DNA of 64,000 nt from Kuschelorhynchus macadamiae (GCA_030620095.1 JAUTXW010001318.1:124001-188000), one strand, 5' to 3'; positions 31,270-45,196 are shown, counted from the first letter of the stretch. Made by a program: numbers and translations. Notes: a model not told the origin generated them from the letters alone.

Positions 31270-32640
31270 ACTACATCCATCAAGAAGTTACACTTAAGCC
31301 ACAAAAGAAGTTTGAAGCCCTCCTGAACAGAAAAACTCCAGTAAAACTTCCGCAGAATACAGTTATCAGCTTGTCATCCAAGCCGTTATTCGAAGCAGAA
31401 CATTCCGTCCTTTCTAAATGCCAAAATTTCGCAAAAGCACTTAGTAGCATTCCCGTAGAAGACATAGTATCCTCTGTTGAAGCAGCAATCAGAAGATTAC
31501 CAGTGGAACAAGCCGATGAAGTCACATATGAGACAGCGAAAATCACTAAAAACTCAAAAAAGTCGAACCTCTCCGCAGCCGAAAAAACAGCAATGAAGAC
31601 CTTAAGTAATGACGCAAACATTCTGGTACTTCCAGCAGATAATGCCAACGCCACAATCGTCATGGACAGAATGGAATACGTGGAAACGGTTACTCAACTT
31701 TTGGACAACAACGCCTATAAGGTTATGTAGGCAGACCCCACAGGTAGAATAGAAAGACGCACTACCAATCTGATCAAAGCATCCAGTCTACCACCAGCGG
31801 AGAAAAAATTATTTGTTGTTTGGCCTCATGGACAGGATAATCTCCTCATATTTCTTAATCAACAATATCATAATATCAAGTTCACGTTGGAAATTGAATC
31901 TAATGGAACGATACCCTTTCTAGATGTATGTGTTCAAACGAAGGAAAATGGTACATTAGGACATTCCGTGTAAAGAAAATGCGTCGGGCATACAAATAGG
32001 TACTTAAATGCAATGCAGAGCTATTTCGATTTCTGATCAAGATTTTTTAACGTGCGAAACATTGAAACTGACCGAAGCTTTCAGAGGGAATGGCTATTGC
32101 ACTGAATATATTACGCGTTCAATCAAAAGATATAGTAATCCAACCCCGCCAGAGGAGAATGATATAGAGCCAATATTAGGTAGTGTTGTTCTTCCCTACA
32201 AACCTGGCACTACAGACAAAATAGGACAATTATTTCAGCGGTCCAACACACGTACAATCTTCAATACCCATAAGAAGATTGGACAATGCTTGCGATTCCC
32301 GAAAGATATTGTACCTTTCCAAACAGAAGGAGTATAAAAAAGTCCTTGCTCATGTGGAGAAGTGTATGTAGGAGAAACAGGACGCTCAATATTAACTAGA
32401 TTTAAGGAACATGAACGATGTATTAAAAAGTAACAAATTGTTCAATCTGCTGTAGCTGAACACCAGCTTAACACTGACCATATTATAAATGTAAAATAAA
32501 TCAAGGTTCTAGCATCGGTTCCAGGTTTTTATAAACGAAAAATTAAAGAATCTATTGAAATATTTAAACATACAAATGATTTCAATAGGGATACGGTTTA
32601 CGGTCTACATCACACGTGGAAACCGATTTTAACACAGGGT
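31270..32640 (+). pseudogene. Penelope-like element A2: N-terminus fused to C-terminus, RT core deleted
   Basis: 31371-31730 is the PLE N-terminal region: SVLSKCQNFAKALSSIP, then LSAAEKTAMKTLSNDANILVLPADNANATIVMDR, then YVETVTQLL. A stop at 31728 and LFVVWPHGQDN follow, after which sequence jumps to the RT end (GTIPFLDVCVQTKENG). The fingers and palm with the active site are thus missing. The linker 32008-32337 matches PLE-A1 nearly throughout. A stop at 32335-32337 and further damage break the GIY-YIG part (SPCSCGEVYVGETGR remains in outline). Terminal sequence to 32757 matches 4084-4220. Confidence 0.85.
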
Positions 32641-32719
32641 CACGATTGGGCAAGTACAAGTCGGGTATAAAAGCCCTCCTGAATCTCTTCGAGCTCATTC
32701 AGTGTTTAGATTTAGTGGA

Positions 32720-32760
32720 GTAAAGATTCCTTAAAATGCCTCATGCAATCGAAGGCGAAT
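32720..32760 (+). ncRNA. Decayed hammerhead of PLE-A2
   Basis: Homologous to 4186-4224. Stem II GCCT/AGGC and the loop are kept, but the CTGAAGA box reads CTTAAAA and homology stops within the GAAA box at about 32759. The downstream strand of stem I and the cleavage site are lost. Confidence 0.6.
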
Positions 32761-34610
<1,850 letters not shown>

Positions 34611-37468
34611 ACAGGGTTATTCACGCAACCCGTTCATTAAAAGTTTTTGATGATGCCATTTATATAAATTTCAAATTTTGGGATTAAGGTAAGGTCAAGA
34701 GGTACTTCTTTTTTGATATATTTTCTACTTCCTGTCAATTCCGGTTTAACCGGAAGTTGGTATCAACATTTTAAATGGAACACCCTGTATTTTATGATAT
34801 TTTTGGATTCTACGGAGAATTTTAATGCTATTTTATGTAGCATGTCCTATTCCTAGGTTCAAGCGTTCTTAAGATATTTGATTTTGAACCGAAAATGAGC
34901 CTTCGGGGTACTAAATTTTAAAATGTCATATTTTTGTAAGTTTTGAAGATATAATCTTCATATTTTGCAGACAATCGGTAAATAATCTTAGGTTTCTATT
35001 TTTTTTATTGAATTTGTCTATTTTTATACAGGGTGTCCTAAATTCAGCCGCAAACATTCACATTTTCAAAGCCGCTAAAGTCCGTTTTTTTAAATGGACA
35101 CCCTACAACTTTATGCACTATCAAATGTAGAATTTCATTTTCTATCGAACTGTATTAAGGTTCCCTATACCTATTCGTTCCCTATACCATTTTCGAAATA
35201 ATTGGGTTTTATAAAAATATCGTATGTATTTGCTTAAATGTTTACATGTTCCAATGGTGAGCCATGGAAAAACAATTGAGATCCAATATCCAATATGACA
35301 GATGATTAGTATGCGTTATTTATCGAAAGCTGTCAGTGATAAACTAAATCTTCTAAATCGAAATGGAAGAATACTCAAACGCTGATATTCTCAATATATT
35401 TTATATTCATAGAGAATGTTATAAAATTTTGGAGAGAACGTGTCGTGTGTTTAATGAACGCCACCCACCCTGATTTGTCGCCAATGAACAAGTTAACATT
35501 CAAGAGGATTGAAACGAACTTTTTGCGTTTTGGCAAGGTTAAAGTTACAAAAAATTGTTCCGAAACCAGTGACAAATGCCGAGGATAACGTAATAAACAC
35601 ATTAGCTTATTTCCACGCAAACCCGAAAAGTTCAATACCGTCTGCAGAAAACGATTTGGGAATTTCTTCTTCATCTGTCCAAAGAATCTTGAGCGAACAT
35701 CATATGCACCCTTATTCCTTCCAAAATGTGCAAGCCTTGAGACCTAGTGATGACGTCCGACGAGTAGAATTTTGCTAATTCATGTTTTTGAAAATTCAAG
35801 AGGACCCTCAATTCCTTTCAAAAATATTTTGGACCGATGAAGCAAAATTTTCTAGAAAGGAATAACAAATAGAAGAAACGAACATTTCTGGGCAGCAGAA
35901 AATCCGCACGCTTTACGCGAAACGCGTTCTCAAGAGAGGTTTAGCTTCAATGTTTTCAGTATAGTATTAAATGATCAGGTGCGGTACTGTATTTATGAAG
36001 ACAATTTAAACAGTGATAAGTATTTGGAAATTCTACGAGGGACGGTTTCTGAATTAGAAGAATAGAAGAAATTCCTATCGGTGAGCTTGAGCGGTGGGAA
36101 AATTATTGGTATCAATTAGAAGGGGCACCAGCACATAATTCCGCTGCAGTTTATCTCCAATTATCTCGAATTTGAAATTGAAGGTCGCTGGATTGGTCCC
36201 AATGGCCCTTGGAAAAATGGATCGCGGGGGCCGACCGCCTGATTTAACACCCCTAGACAAAGGTAAAGTCTATGCTTCCCCAGTAAATAACCAACAAGAT
36301 TTACTCGACAGGATACGAACAGCTTTTGCCGAATTAGAAAACGGACAAATTCAACGGGCCACAGCAACTGTACAAAGAAGAATTGAAATGTGTCTTCAAA
36401 TGAACGGACAGCATATAGAACATTTGTTATAATTCAATTTTATTATTTTATTTATTTATTGTTGATTGTTAGATTGCTATAATTTTTAAGTTCACTAAAA
36501 CAAGTTTAGAACAGTCTCGAACTTAGTAGATATGGTTAAAAATAATGTAAACAATTTATTACATTTTTTATAACTTTAACTTTTCCGAAACGAAAAAATT
36601 TCGTTTCAATCCTCCTCAATTTTCTCTTGTTCATTGGCGATAAATAAGGATGTTTTTCATTAAAAACATGGCACGTTCTCTCCAATAATTTGTAACATTC
36701 TCCGCGAATATAAAATAAATTGAGAATATCAGCTTTTGAGTGTTATTTTATTTTAATTTAAAAGTTTCAAATCAGCTGTCATGTTGAATAGAAAAGCACA
36801 ACAATTGTTTTTCCATGGCTTAATACTGGAAGGTGTAAACATTTAGCAAATACATGATAGTTTAATAAAAAACCGATTATTTCGAAAATGGTTACGAATA
36901 GGTATAGGGAACCTTAATACAGTTCGATAGAAAATTAAATTCTACATTTGATAGTGCATAAAGTTATGGGTGTCCATTTAAAAAAAAAACGGATTTTAGC
37001 GGCTTTGAAAATGTGAATGTTTGCGGCTAAATTTAGGACACCCTGTATAAAAATAGACAAATTCAATAAAAAAAATAGAAACCTAAGATTATTTACCGAT
37101 CGTCTGCAAAATATGAATGTTATATCTTCAAAACTTACAAAAAGATGAGATTTTAAAATTTGGTACCCCGAAAGCTCATTTTTGGTTCAAGGTCAAGTAT
37201 CTTAAGAACGCTTGAACCTAGGTATAGGACATGCTACACGAAATAACATTAAAATTCTCCGTAGAATCCAAAAATATCATAAAATACAGGGTGTTCCACT
37301 TAAAATAAGCAAGTTGATACCAACATCCGGTTAAACCGAAAGTGACAAGAAGTTGAAAATATTTCAAAAAAGAAGTACCCCTTGACCTTACCTTAATTCC
37401 AAAATTTGAAATTTTTATCTAAATGGCATCATCAAAAACTGAAACTGAGCGGGTTGCGTGAATAACCT

Positions 37469-37471
<3 letters not shown>
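34611..37471 (+). mobile_element. Mariner-like element with ~0.9-kb terminal inverted repeats in (TA)n
   Basis: The left arm 34611-35556 and right arm 36563-37471 are inverted copies alignable by eye throughout (outer end ACAGGGTTATTCACGCAACCC; inner blocks such as CCAATGAACAAG near 35482 and its complement near 36630). Both sides are (TA)n, fitting the TA target of the Tc1/mariner superfamily. The 1-kb centre holds a decayed transposase. The transposase N-terminus lies inside the left arm, so the right arm carries an inverted copy of that coding segment. Confidence 0.9.
35363..36432 (+). pseudogene. IS630/Tc1/mariner-type transposase, decayed
   Basis: The ATG at 35363 begins MEEYSNADILNIFYIHREC. 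After frame changes come AYFHANPKSS and the helix-turn-helix SSSSVQRILSEHHMHPYSFQ (35647-35720), then RRVEFC, IFWTDEAKFSRK (first catalytic Asp), LEGAPAHNSA (second catalytic position, Asp replaced by Glu), PPDLTPLD (third), and RIEMCLQMNGQHIEHLL with TAA at 36430-36432. The tract after PPDLTPLD lacks the usual FLWGYL. Several stops between 35776 and 36170. The motif order is that of insect mariner-like transposases that end in G-x-H-x-E-x-L/F. Confidence 0.87.

Positions 37472-37562
<91 letters not shown>
37472..37562. repeat. (TA)n microsatellite
   Basis: About 45 TA units with one CA interruption near 37521, abutting the right TIR. Confidence 0.95.
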
Positions 37563-37565
<3 letters not shown>

Positions 37566-37847
37566 ATGGTTTATAATTAGTTCTCAATTGATTCTAGAAG
37601 TAACATTCAATTAGCTACTATTTGAAAAAGTTATACAATTTTTTTAGAACGATGCCGGTATGTCACATTTGCCCCGAAGTTTGGGGAAAATGTAATAATG
37701 GTGTCTATATCTCTATAAATAAGTTAGATGAAATCGAATGGGGCTAATGTATAATATTTGCTGTTCTTTCGTTATTTTGCTGTTTACAGCTTTTAAATTC
37801 AGTCAATCAACAAAAAGTTATAAACTTTATTTAGTACAAGCTAAAAC

Positions 37848-38337
37848 TTAAACTAAAGCAAAAAAAATTTTCTGATTAGAACAAGACGATAAATGGAATA
37901 TAGGTATATAAACATAAAAATAAGTAAAACATCCAATACTCATATATTTTATTTGAATATTTAACAAGCAAACCATAACAATATCACTTGGCTCTACAGT
38001 GTCCGTATCCTCCACTATTGGCCATGAAAATGTGTTTTTTGAAAATTTCGTGAACTTTACTACCCAACCATCATCACTTGCCTCGGACACAATTTCAACG
38101 AAATGCTTTACTACCTTCTTGGTGCAGTATCTAACACGCACCCAAGAATTTGGAGTGACAGTTTGATCAACTTCTTCATGTTGATTTTTATGAGCATCCT
38201 CAAATTCTTCCCAGAACTCTTCAGATTTGTCGGAATCTACATAAAGGACGGAATCAGTTTCCATATCTTCACTACTTGAGGAAATTCATCTTTTTTTGTT
38301 ATTCTTTTAGCTGGTTTAAATTTTTCTGTTTCTTTTG
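37848..38337 (-). pseudogene. C-terminal fragment of an uncharacterised transposon-type protein
   Basis: Minus-strand frames: EPKETEKFKPAKRITKKDE (38337-38280), then after a frameshift near 38275 DMETDSVLYVDSDKSEEFWEE and SWVRVRYCTKKVVKHFVEIV, DDGWVVKFTKFSKNTFSWPIVED, EPSDIVMVCL. The pattern of a short chromatin-reader-like end with V/F-rich strands and a WP-x-V-E-D motif recurs at the C-terminus of repetitive DDE-type proteins in arthropods. I do not know its family name. The N-terminal catalytic part is absent and the fragment abuts a mariner-like fragment at about 38340. Confidence 0.45.
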
Positions 38338-38585
38338 GTTCACCTTGGGTCACCTCACAGTCCCGACTTGACACCTTTGAACACGTTTTTATGGGGTTAT
38401 CTAAAAGATAAGGTGAATTCCTTTCAGCAACTGAGGCTTCAGGAAATTGAAAATACAGTAACTCGAGAAGTTCTGCTTTTAAACACAGAAAATCAAGATT
38501 CAATCAATGGGGCCGTGTGAAAAGATTAAGCGAACCTACAGGCATTGCATAATAGAAAATGAGGACCACTTTGAACAATTCAAAA
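38338..38585 (+). pseudogene. Mariner-like transposase, 3' end fragment
   Basis: Reads HSPDLTPLNTFLWGYLKDKVN (third catalytic Asp segment) and then, after a frameshift near 38518, ends with ENEDHFEQF and a stop. It corresponds to the last ~80 residues of the transposase family seen at 36200-36432. The rest of the element is missing. Confidence 0.7.
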
Positions 38586-38826
38586 TTTAAATAGTAATTG
38601 TAATATATTGTTTTTAAAACAATGCGATTTAAATTTCTATTATTTAATAAAAATAATATTTAAATTTAAAATAATATTAATAATAAATGAAAAATCTCTC
38701 GAAACCACATTATATTAAGATCATAATAAGGGTCCACGTTTGAAGTGTTATTTTGTTATTGCTATTTGATTGTATTTTATTTTAATAAAACTGAATAGTG
38801 AAATTGTCGTAGTATGGGGTTGAACT
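38586..38826. other. No gene seen
   Basis: AT-rich gap before the tRNA-like sequence. Confidence 0.5.
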
Positions 38827-38900
38827 GTCTTCGTGGCTCAGTTGGTTGAGCTCTTTGCTAAAAACGAAAGAGGTTCTGGGTTCGAATCCCAGAAAAGACA
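38827..38900 (+). tRNA. tRNA-like sequence (pseudo-tRNA or SINE head), anticodon AAA
   Basis: A box TGGCTCAGTTGGTTGAG and B box GGTTCGAATCC are canonical. The D stem GCTC/GAGC and T stem CTGGG/CCCAG are perfect. The acceptor stem has five good pairs (GTCTT/AAGAC) and two mismatches. The anticodon stem is weak and the loop CTAAAAA would read AAA (Phe), which is not a usual eukaryotic Phe anticodon. A T-run follows at 38907, a plausible Pol III stop. Confidence 0.5.
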
Positions 38901-41900
38901 GGTTAACTTTTTTAATTTTAATTTTGTCTGTAATGAAGACTAAAAAAAATTCTGGAAAACTCTGATAATAAAATAGTAATATCGTCAGATGTCATTGCCA
39001 ACTAATGACATTTTAAATCGAAATATTTCAAAAACTACCAAAGCAAATATTAATAAACCATATACAGTTGGAATCGGGATAAAAAACTCTTTCATTATAG
39101 TCGATAATATACAGTGTGTTTTATTAAAAAAAAAAAAACAAAGTTGATGTTGATTCCAGGAAAACGAAACACCCTATCTAAAAACTACATCATAAAAAAA
39201 ATTGTTTAATTTAAAAAAACTCTTATGTTTAACTTTTTTTTTGTATCTGTATAAATGAGAAAGTTAATAGTGGGGTGCATTCAACGACATGGAAATAACA
39301 TAGACCCAGTTGTTTACATTTTGGAGGAATCCAACATTAACCCTGGTTTGCCAAACCGTTACTGTGGCCAGATTATAACGGATATCATCCTTTATACTAT
39401 TACCTAAATAAACAAGGAATTCCAGAAATTCCAGTATAAATTTCCATATAGAATATTTTGAAACTGATAATTAAATAGCTTATTATAAATAACTCAAACC
39501 GAATCTGTTTTAAATGTAATTTAAATCTTCTGTAATTATTATTCGTCGGAATTCTACCTATTTCGAGTATACTACAGATTTCTTTCGAGATCATTCGGAA
39601 AACGCCGAAGACGGTCGTAGTCATTCATGATTTCGACCTATTTGATTCGCGGCGTTGTAATTGTTCTAGTTGGTGAAATAAGGGTTTTTCAGAAATCCAA
39701 GTGTTTTGTGTAGTTATTTTCAAGAATCTGTTTAAAAAACTTTAAGAAAATGGTGCGAACTTGCTTTATTTGCAGAAAAAGAAACGATTTAAACCCAGAA
39801 GTTTGTTTTTGAAGGTAAGTAAGGTTATGTCATACCAGTACTGTAGTTGAAGGGTAAAATCACCGTCTAATAGCGTTCTTATATTTGCAAATGAAGTATT
39901 GTTTTTGTATTGCATATTTCCGTTGGGCTTAAATTAATTTTTTATAACTTCAACTTATCTATAAAGTCGAAGACACTGATGATAAATGGAGTACAGCGTT
40001 TTGCTAATTTATATATTTGTGAAAAGTCTCAAATATTCCTCTAAAATTTATCAAACCACCTTTTTTGAGGGGTTAATAAACAACATAAATATACTATTTG
40101 GTAAAGCATAGGTACTAAATTTTAATTGAGTAAGCTGTAAGACCCACTATTTTATGTTGTCATTAATTACTTCAGGATGCTTTGCATTTTGGATGAAATT
40201 TTCAAGGAATATTTAGGGTAGTGTCGGAGTTCTCATATAGCAAGCATATACCAAAAATGAAAATAGCGCAATAGCGTTACTTTTCTATTTTTCATTTACT
40301 ATAGATTTTCTTTAATGAATTTGAAATGCTATAATTTATCGCCTAAAAATTTGGTTTTTAAAAAATAAGTACCTAATTGAAAAAGTAAATAAATACCATC
40401 CTGAGGTACATTATCCCAACTAGGGAGAATCTGTTTTTATCAGGTGATTTCGATAATATAATTATAATGAATGTTAAAAATATTAAATATCTTGGCACAA
40501 AATATTTATATTATCAATAAGTGAAATGTATAGCGGGGAAGATGGATGGTGGAGAAAAAAGGGGGTAAATTGAGGAATAAATACTGTAAAGTTATTGTTT
40601 TTCATAATATGGTTTTTGTGGTTTTTAGAGACACGAAGTTCAATTTTGTATTCAGTTAATATTGGGCCATGTTTATTACTAATTTTCTGTAAATATGAAT
40701 AGCTCTAATACATGTAAAGGTGGTGCATTTTTATATAATATTACTTGCCGCGAGCCTGGCAAACTTTTATAAGTAGTGGATCCAAATTTTTACCTAACTT
40801 CGCGTAAGTAGAACTAAAATGTGTTGAGGGTGAAATCAAAATGTTTTGAAAAAAAAGCCGATTTCAAAAAATAGGTTGCATTAAAAAGTGATAAATTATA
40901 TTTTATTTCATATTTCCTATGAAGTCGGTGATAAGCTGAAAAAGAAAGGTATTAAATAAGCATTATACTCTTGGTATAGACATGAAAACACAAAGTGGGT
41001 CCATGTAACAAAATTTAGTTTTATATTCATCTTTAGTAACAATAGTAATAAGAACTCACCCTCTTATTGGTTGTATTTTGTCATGGAAATGCTTGTTTTT
41101 TAATGACTAAGCTTATTGCTAATAATAAATATTGCCACATGAACCATTACATAAATATGTCTTTTGCAGGCACGCAACCCTGTCAAAACCAATTCAATGA
41201 CAAAAAAATTATTAAGAAAAATGCTTTTTTTTCACTTGTTGCCAGTCCCCCTGCAAGTGCAACAAAATATGAAAAAAAGTTACAAAAAACTAGTTATTTG
41301 CCAATATCTATTAAAACATTGCAGGTAGAGCAATTATGAAAATGTAAAAAATTATAGGTATATCTTGAGCAAATAGGACGTTGGCGACTTTTGCTTAATA
41401 TTTTTAGGTTTTATATATTTAATAGTAGTTTAATAAATAAGTGCGTAGTCACTTTGTTAATATCGAGGTTAATGTGGTGCTATCTTCCATAGAGGGTCTG
41501 GAACCATATTGCTACATTAAAAATCTGGATTTCTTTAATCATAAATGTATTCATCTTTCCTGTTAGTACTTTCTCGAAATTCTAAAACTACTTTTAATGA
41601 GCGTTTGCTTAAAAGTTTATCTTTTTTTCTAAATATTCCTCACTGTGAAAATCGAATATTTTTTTCAGGTAATTTTTTTCAATCCCAAATCGTGTTTTGT
41701 ATACGTAAAGATAAGAACTTCAAAATTGTGTGAAAATGGATCACGAAGAGAAATTTTCAGCAGCTATATATTCTAAGTTTAATAATAATAATTTTTTTTG
41801 GAATTATTATAAATTTGGTCTCGGCACGCATTCGCAATTGCGCCTTTCTTAATTTTTTACATTTACATATTTGCGAAACTTCTTTGCAATCGCAGAATGT

Positions 41901-42111
41901 CTAACAGTGTAAACTTGGGCTTGTTAAAAAAACCGTCAAAAAATTAGAATTTCAAAAAATAGCCTGCTCTCTAATTTTCCTTAGGTTCGAGTTAAAAAAT
42001 AGCTGTAGTAAGCAGAGCCAATACGGAACTGCTAGTCAGCAGTTATTGGAATTCTACTTTCGTAGGTTAAATTATGTAAAAACTCCTAAATATTTTTCGG
42101 GTCTCGCGCGG
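38901..42111. other. Mostly unassigned; possible exon-like fragments
   Basis: No strong gene. An ATG at about 39752 opens MVRTCFICRKRNDLNPEVCF, then stop and GTAAGT. The CxxC and position recall the first exon of a THAP-type zinc finger, but evidence is thin. An open stretch at 41170-41327 is bounded by TTTTGCAG and a GTAGAG donor-like end; no homology was recognised. Confidence 0.25.
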
Positions 42112-42131
42112 GGGGGGGTCCGGACCCCCCC
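42112..42131. repeat. Perfect 20-bp GC palindrome
   Basis: Seven G, TCCGGA, seven C: a GC-rich island in AT-rich DNA, preceded by CGCGCG. It could be a transposon terminus (CTAGACTACGTGCCTG follows) and could form a very stable hairpin. No partner end was found. Confidence 0.8.
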
Positions 42132-42212
42132 TAGACTACGTGCCTGGTCTTTTGTCACAGATAGTTATTGATACAATTATATTAAATCAGCTTCTTGCTA
42201 ACCTAAAGTTTT

Positions 42213-42215
42213 TTA

Positions 42216-42273
<58 letters not shown>
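42213..42273. repeat. (TA)n microsatellite
   Basis: About 29 TA units with one TTA interruption. Confidence 0.95.
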
Positions 42274-42275
<2 letters not shown>

Positions 42276-42584
42276 GTATAAAATTTCCTCTAATTTCCTC
42301 GATTTTGAAAATTGTCACTGAATCATTAAATATGTAATAGACGAGTTTAATTATTATATAAATAATGAAATATTAAATTAATATGCTGTTACTTTTGTTT
42401 TGTCGATAATAATAGTTGTTTGTTATTATATCAAACCGTTTATAAATAAATTATACCAAACTTTTAAACTTTGTTTTATTTTTATAAACCACGTGTCCGG
42501 GTGAAAAAGTGCAGCACCACTTTCAACCTTGTTATTTAAATTTTTATAAAAAAAAATTAAGTTTCAAATATAGTTTAAAATATT

Positions 42585-43045
42585 ATACAGGGTGCTTCAG
42601 AATCACCAAAAAGTTTCGATGATTTTATTTTTAAACATCTTGCATTTTAATGCATTTATTTACTTTTTTTATTATTGATTTCTTGATAAAAGTTGGTGGT
42701 TCAAAAAAAATATTTTTGATAGTAATAAACTTTAGATCAGAATGTTCAAAAAAGTGGATTTCACTAACAATTTCAAAAAAATTAAATTTTTCTGACGGTA
42801 GTTTTAAGGGCCATAAAAAATCGTAAATATAAACTGAGTAAAAATTTTTATATTATAGTTATGAAGATATTTAAGGTCAAACAGCAAAAAAACATTTTTC
42901 TATTTAAATCTTTCCTTAGCTATTACTAATATGACATAACTAATACTAAACCTTTATGTACGATTTTTTACGGCCGCGGCAGTCACAAAAATTTTAATTT
43001 TTGAAATACACTTTTTTGTATTTTTTGAATGCCCTGTATATCTGA
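42585..43045. repeat. MITE-like inverted repeat with TATACAGGG ends
   Basis: The left end reads TATACAGGGTGCTTCAGAA and the right end the complement of TATACAGGGCATTCAAAAA. Inner blocks also pair, for example GGCCATAAAAAATCGTA near 42810 with TACGATTTTTTACGGCC near 42960. No coding capacity. It belongs to the TACAGGG-ended group seen at 34611. Confidence 0.6.
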
Positions 43046-43546
43046 CTTAAAGTTGAATATTGTGAAAACTATTTTTTCGGCAAACACACAAGTTTTATCA
43101 AAAAGAAAGTTTTTCGAGAAATTGATAATAAAAAAGTTTCCCATTTAGTGCAGACTTTTTCAGGACATAATATCTAAATTAATTGTTTTCAAGTTATTAT
43201 TAAAACTCTCACTTTTGCAATGTGAAGACGTTCCTGTTCATCTTAGAACAAAAAAATGTCGTATCCACCATACTAATATTTAGGCTAAAAAAAATATAGC
43301 AAATAATACATTATCTCAAAAATAGCTACGCCACTGGCAAGCCTCGCGAAGATATCTGACAGCGTTGCAATTTTCACCGCAAACTATTCTTTATGCGATC
43401 AGTCCGTCTTTTTTCCACTCATACACAACAACAAATTGATGTTTGATTCTATTTATTTCATTTTTATGCATGAAATGCGGGGTCTATTTCTTTTTGACGT
43501 CATTGGGTGCATTTATAACAAAAACCATGTACATTTGATGTCTTCA
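43046..43546. other. No gene seen
   Basis: AT-rich; nothing recognised. Confidence 0.5.
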
Positions 43547-43786
43547 TCAAGGCCTTTTGCTGGCCTTTCTGAAATTTTCTTGGAAGGTTCCACTTGACCT
43601 GCTCCCGCAATAATTTGAAAACGGTGGACTTTCCAATTCCAGTAAACATCGTTCAACAATTTCTTGTACAGTAATACTAGGGTAACCGAATTTTACGCAA
43701 GCGTGTACATTTATAATAATAACTTTTTCACTCACTGATAGTGGAGAATTATTAGAACATCTTTTCGTTGGAGTGAATGTCGCCAT
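43520..43786 (-). pseudogene. Transposase N-terminal (helix-turn-helix) remnant
   Basis: The minus ATG at 43784-43786 gives MATFTPTKRCSNNSPLSVSE then KVIIINVHACVK and ITVQEIVE. In another frame comes GIGKSTVFKLLREQVKW. This order resembles the DNA-binding start of Tc1/IS630-type insect transposases. The catalytic domain is not found downstream. Family assignment is tentative. Confidence 0.4.
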
Positions 43787-44404
43787 TTTATTATTATTCT
43801 TATAATACTGTTAACAGTATGGCGTAACAGCAAATACTAACTTGCTTAAAACACAATTAAGAAGTATTTATAATGTGTGTTTTCTTACGTGCCTCCATTA
43901 AGTACTAGCCTAATATGTATGCATTGAGTAATAAATGAAATCTCTAGAGTAATAAAACCTCATTAGGTATGCAAAAGGACAGGGATTTAAAAGGATCTTT
44001 ATTATTATTTCTATAAACAAAGTTTACCTACGCCTATGGACGACCCCGAAATTTAACCAAACTGGACGGAATTTCCCATTTTATTACTCAGTATATTTCT
44101 GACACAGGCGCTATAATAAAAATGTTTGAGGAAAGCTTTTTCAGACAGATTTTTTAATGTCGTGGCCGTCGCTAATTTCTTATTCGTTCCTAACCCCAGT
44201 TTTTCGGTTTTTTACCCAAATATTACCCTAGGAATGAAACAACTTCCTGAAAAAAATCAAAATTTTAAGCATTTTTAATGTTCTTTTATTTCAGAAACTA
44301 ATAAGATTTTCAGTAAACGGCAAAAAACGTTTTTGCCTATAAACCTCAACTTTAGAAAACCATTCAATTACGGTGTTGCCAGAAAACATTTGTTCAAATT
44401 TTGA
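43787..44404. other. No gene seen
   Basis: Non-coding interval before the long inverted arm. Confidence 0.5.
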
Positions 44405-45196
44405 AATAATAAGTATAAGAATAGTTGTGTCCATTTCACCGTGACAACCTGTCCAACGAAACGACCCTAAAAATAAATTCAAAAGTCATTTAGCTAAAAA
44501 AAACCATATCCCGATTCTCAAGTATCAGTAAAAATAGTTATATATCAATTCTTCACAAAAATCCCCAGCAGATCTCGTTATCTTTATAAGTCTCAACCGG
44601 ATGCGATTGCATTTGCCAGTTTCCTTTCCAACAAAAGTATTTCTGTAATGGTCATTTCTCTGGCCAAAAATGCCGCCTCTCTAATAAAAGAAATCGATTC
44701 ACATAAAATTGTATCTACAAAAGTAAATAATAACTCGCATCTCCAAAACTTTTTAAATACGTAATAGAGAGGAGTACACGATGTTAACGCCGCTGGAGGT
44801 TGTTTACCATTATGAACTTTTCCGAGTTAGATTCCAAACTCAAAATAGCAAAATACCTTCGAGCGGTAAGGATTTTGTGCAACATTTAACCACAACTTCT
44901 ATCAAGGAAATATGTTCGGAAATGCGAAATCTAAGTGAAACTAGTTTTTGAAACTGTCCATATTGGAAAGTTTTGAAATTATTTTAGAAAGTTAAGTTAG
45001 TTTATAAAGTGTTTTACATTTACATCTAGCTTGATGAAAACTGTATGGACGCGCAACGTGAAGAATGTTTGTTGAGGAATATTAAAAAGCCCCTAAAATA
45101 TATATTTCGTAGAAATTGCATACAAGATTTTGTATATAATTTTTTACTCTTCCTGAAAAAAATAATAAATTTGAAACATTTTAAATTTACGTTTTC

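Noticed and set aside
39752..39815. First exon of a THAP zinc-finger gene
   Set aside because: Only a CxxC and a donor site support it; an in-frame TGA precedes the donor and no second exon with the remaining ligands was found.
41170..41327. Internal exon bounded by AG and GT
   Set aside because: No homology and no partner exons; splice-like dinucleotides are frequent by chance.
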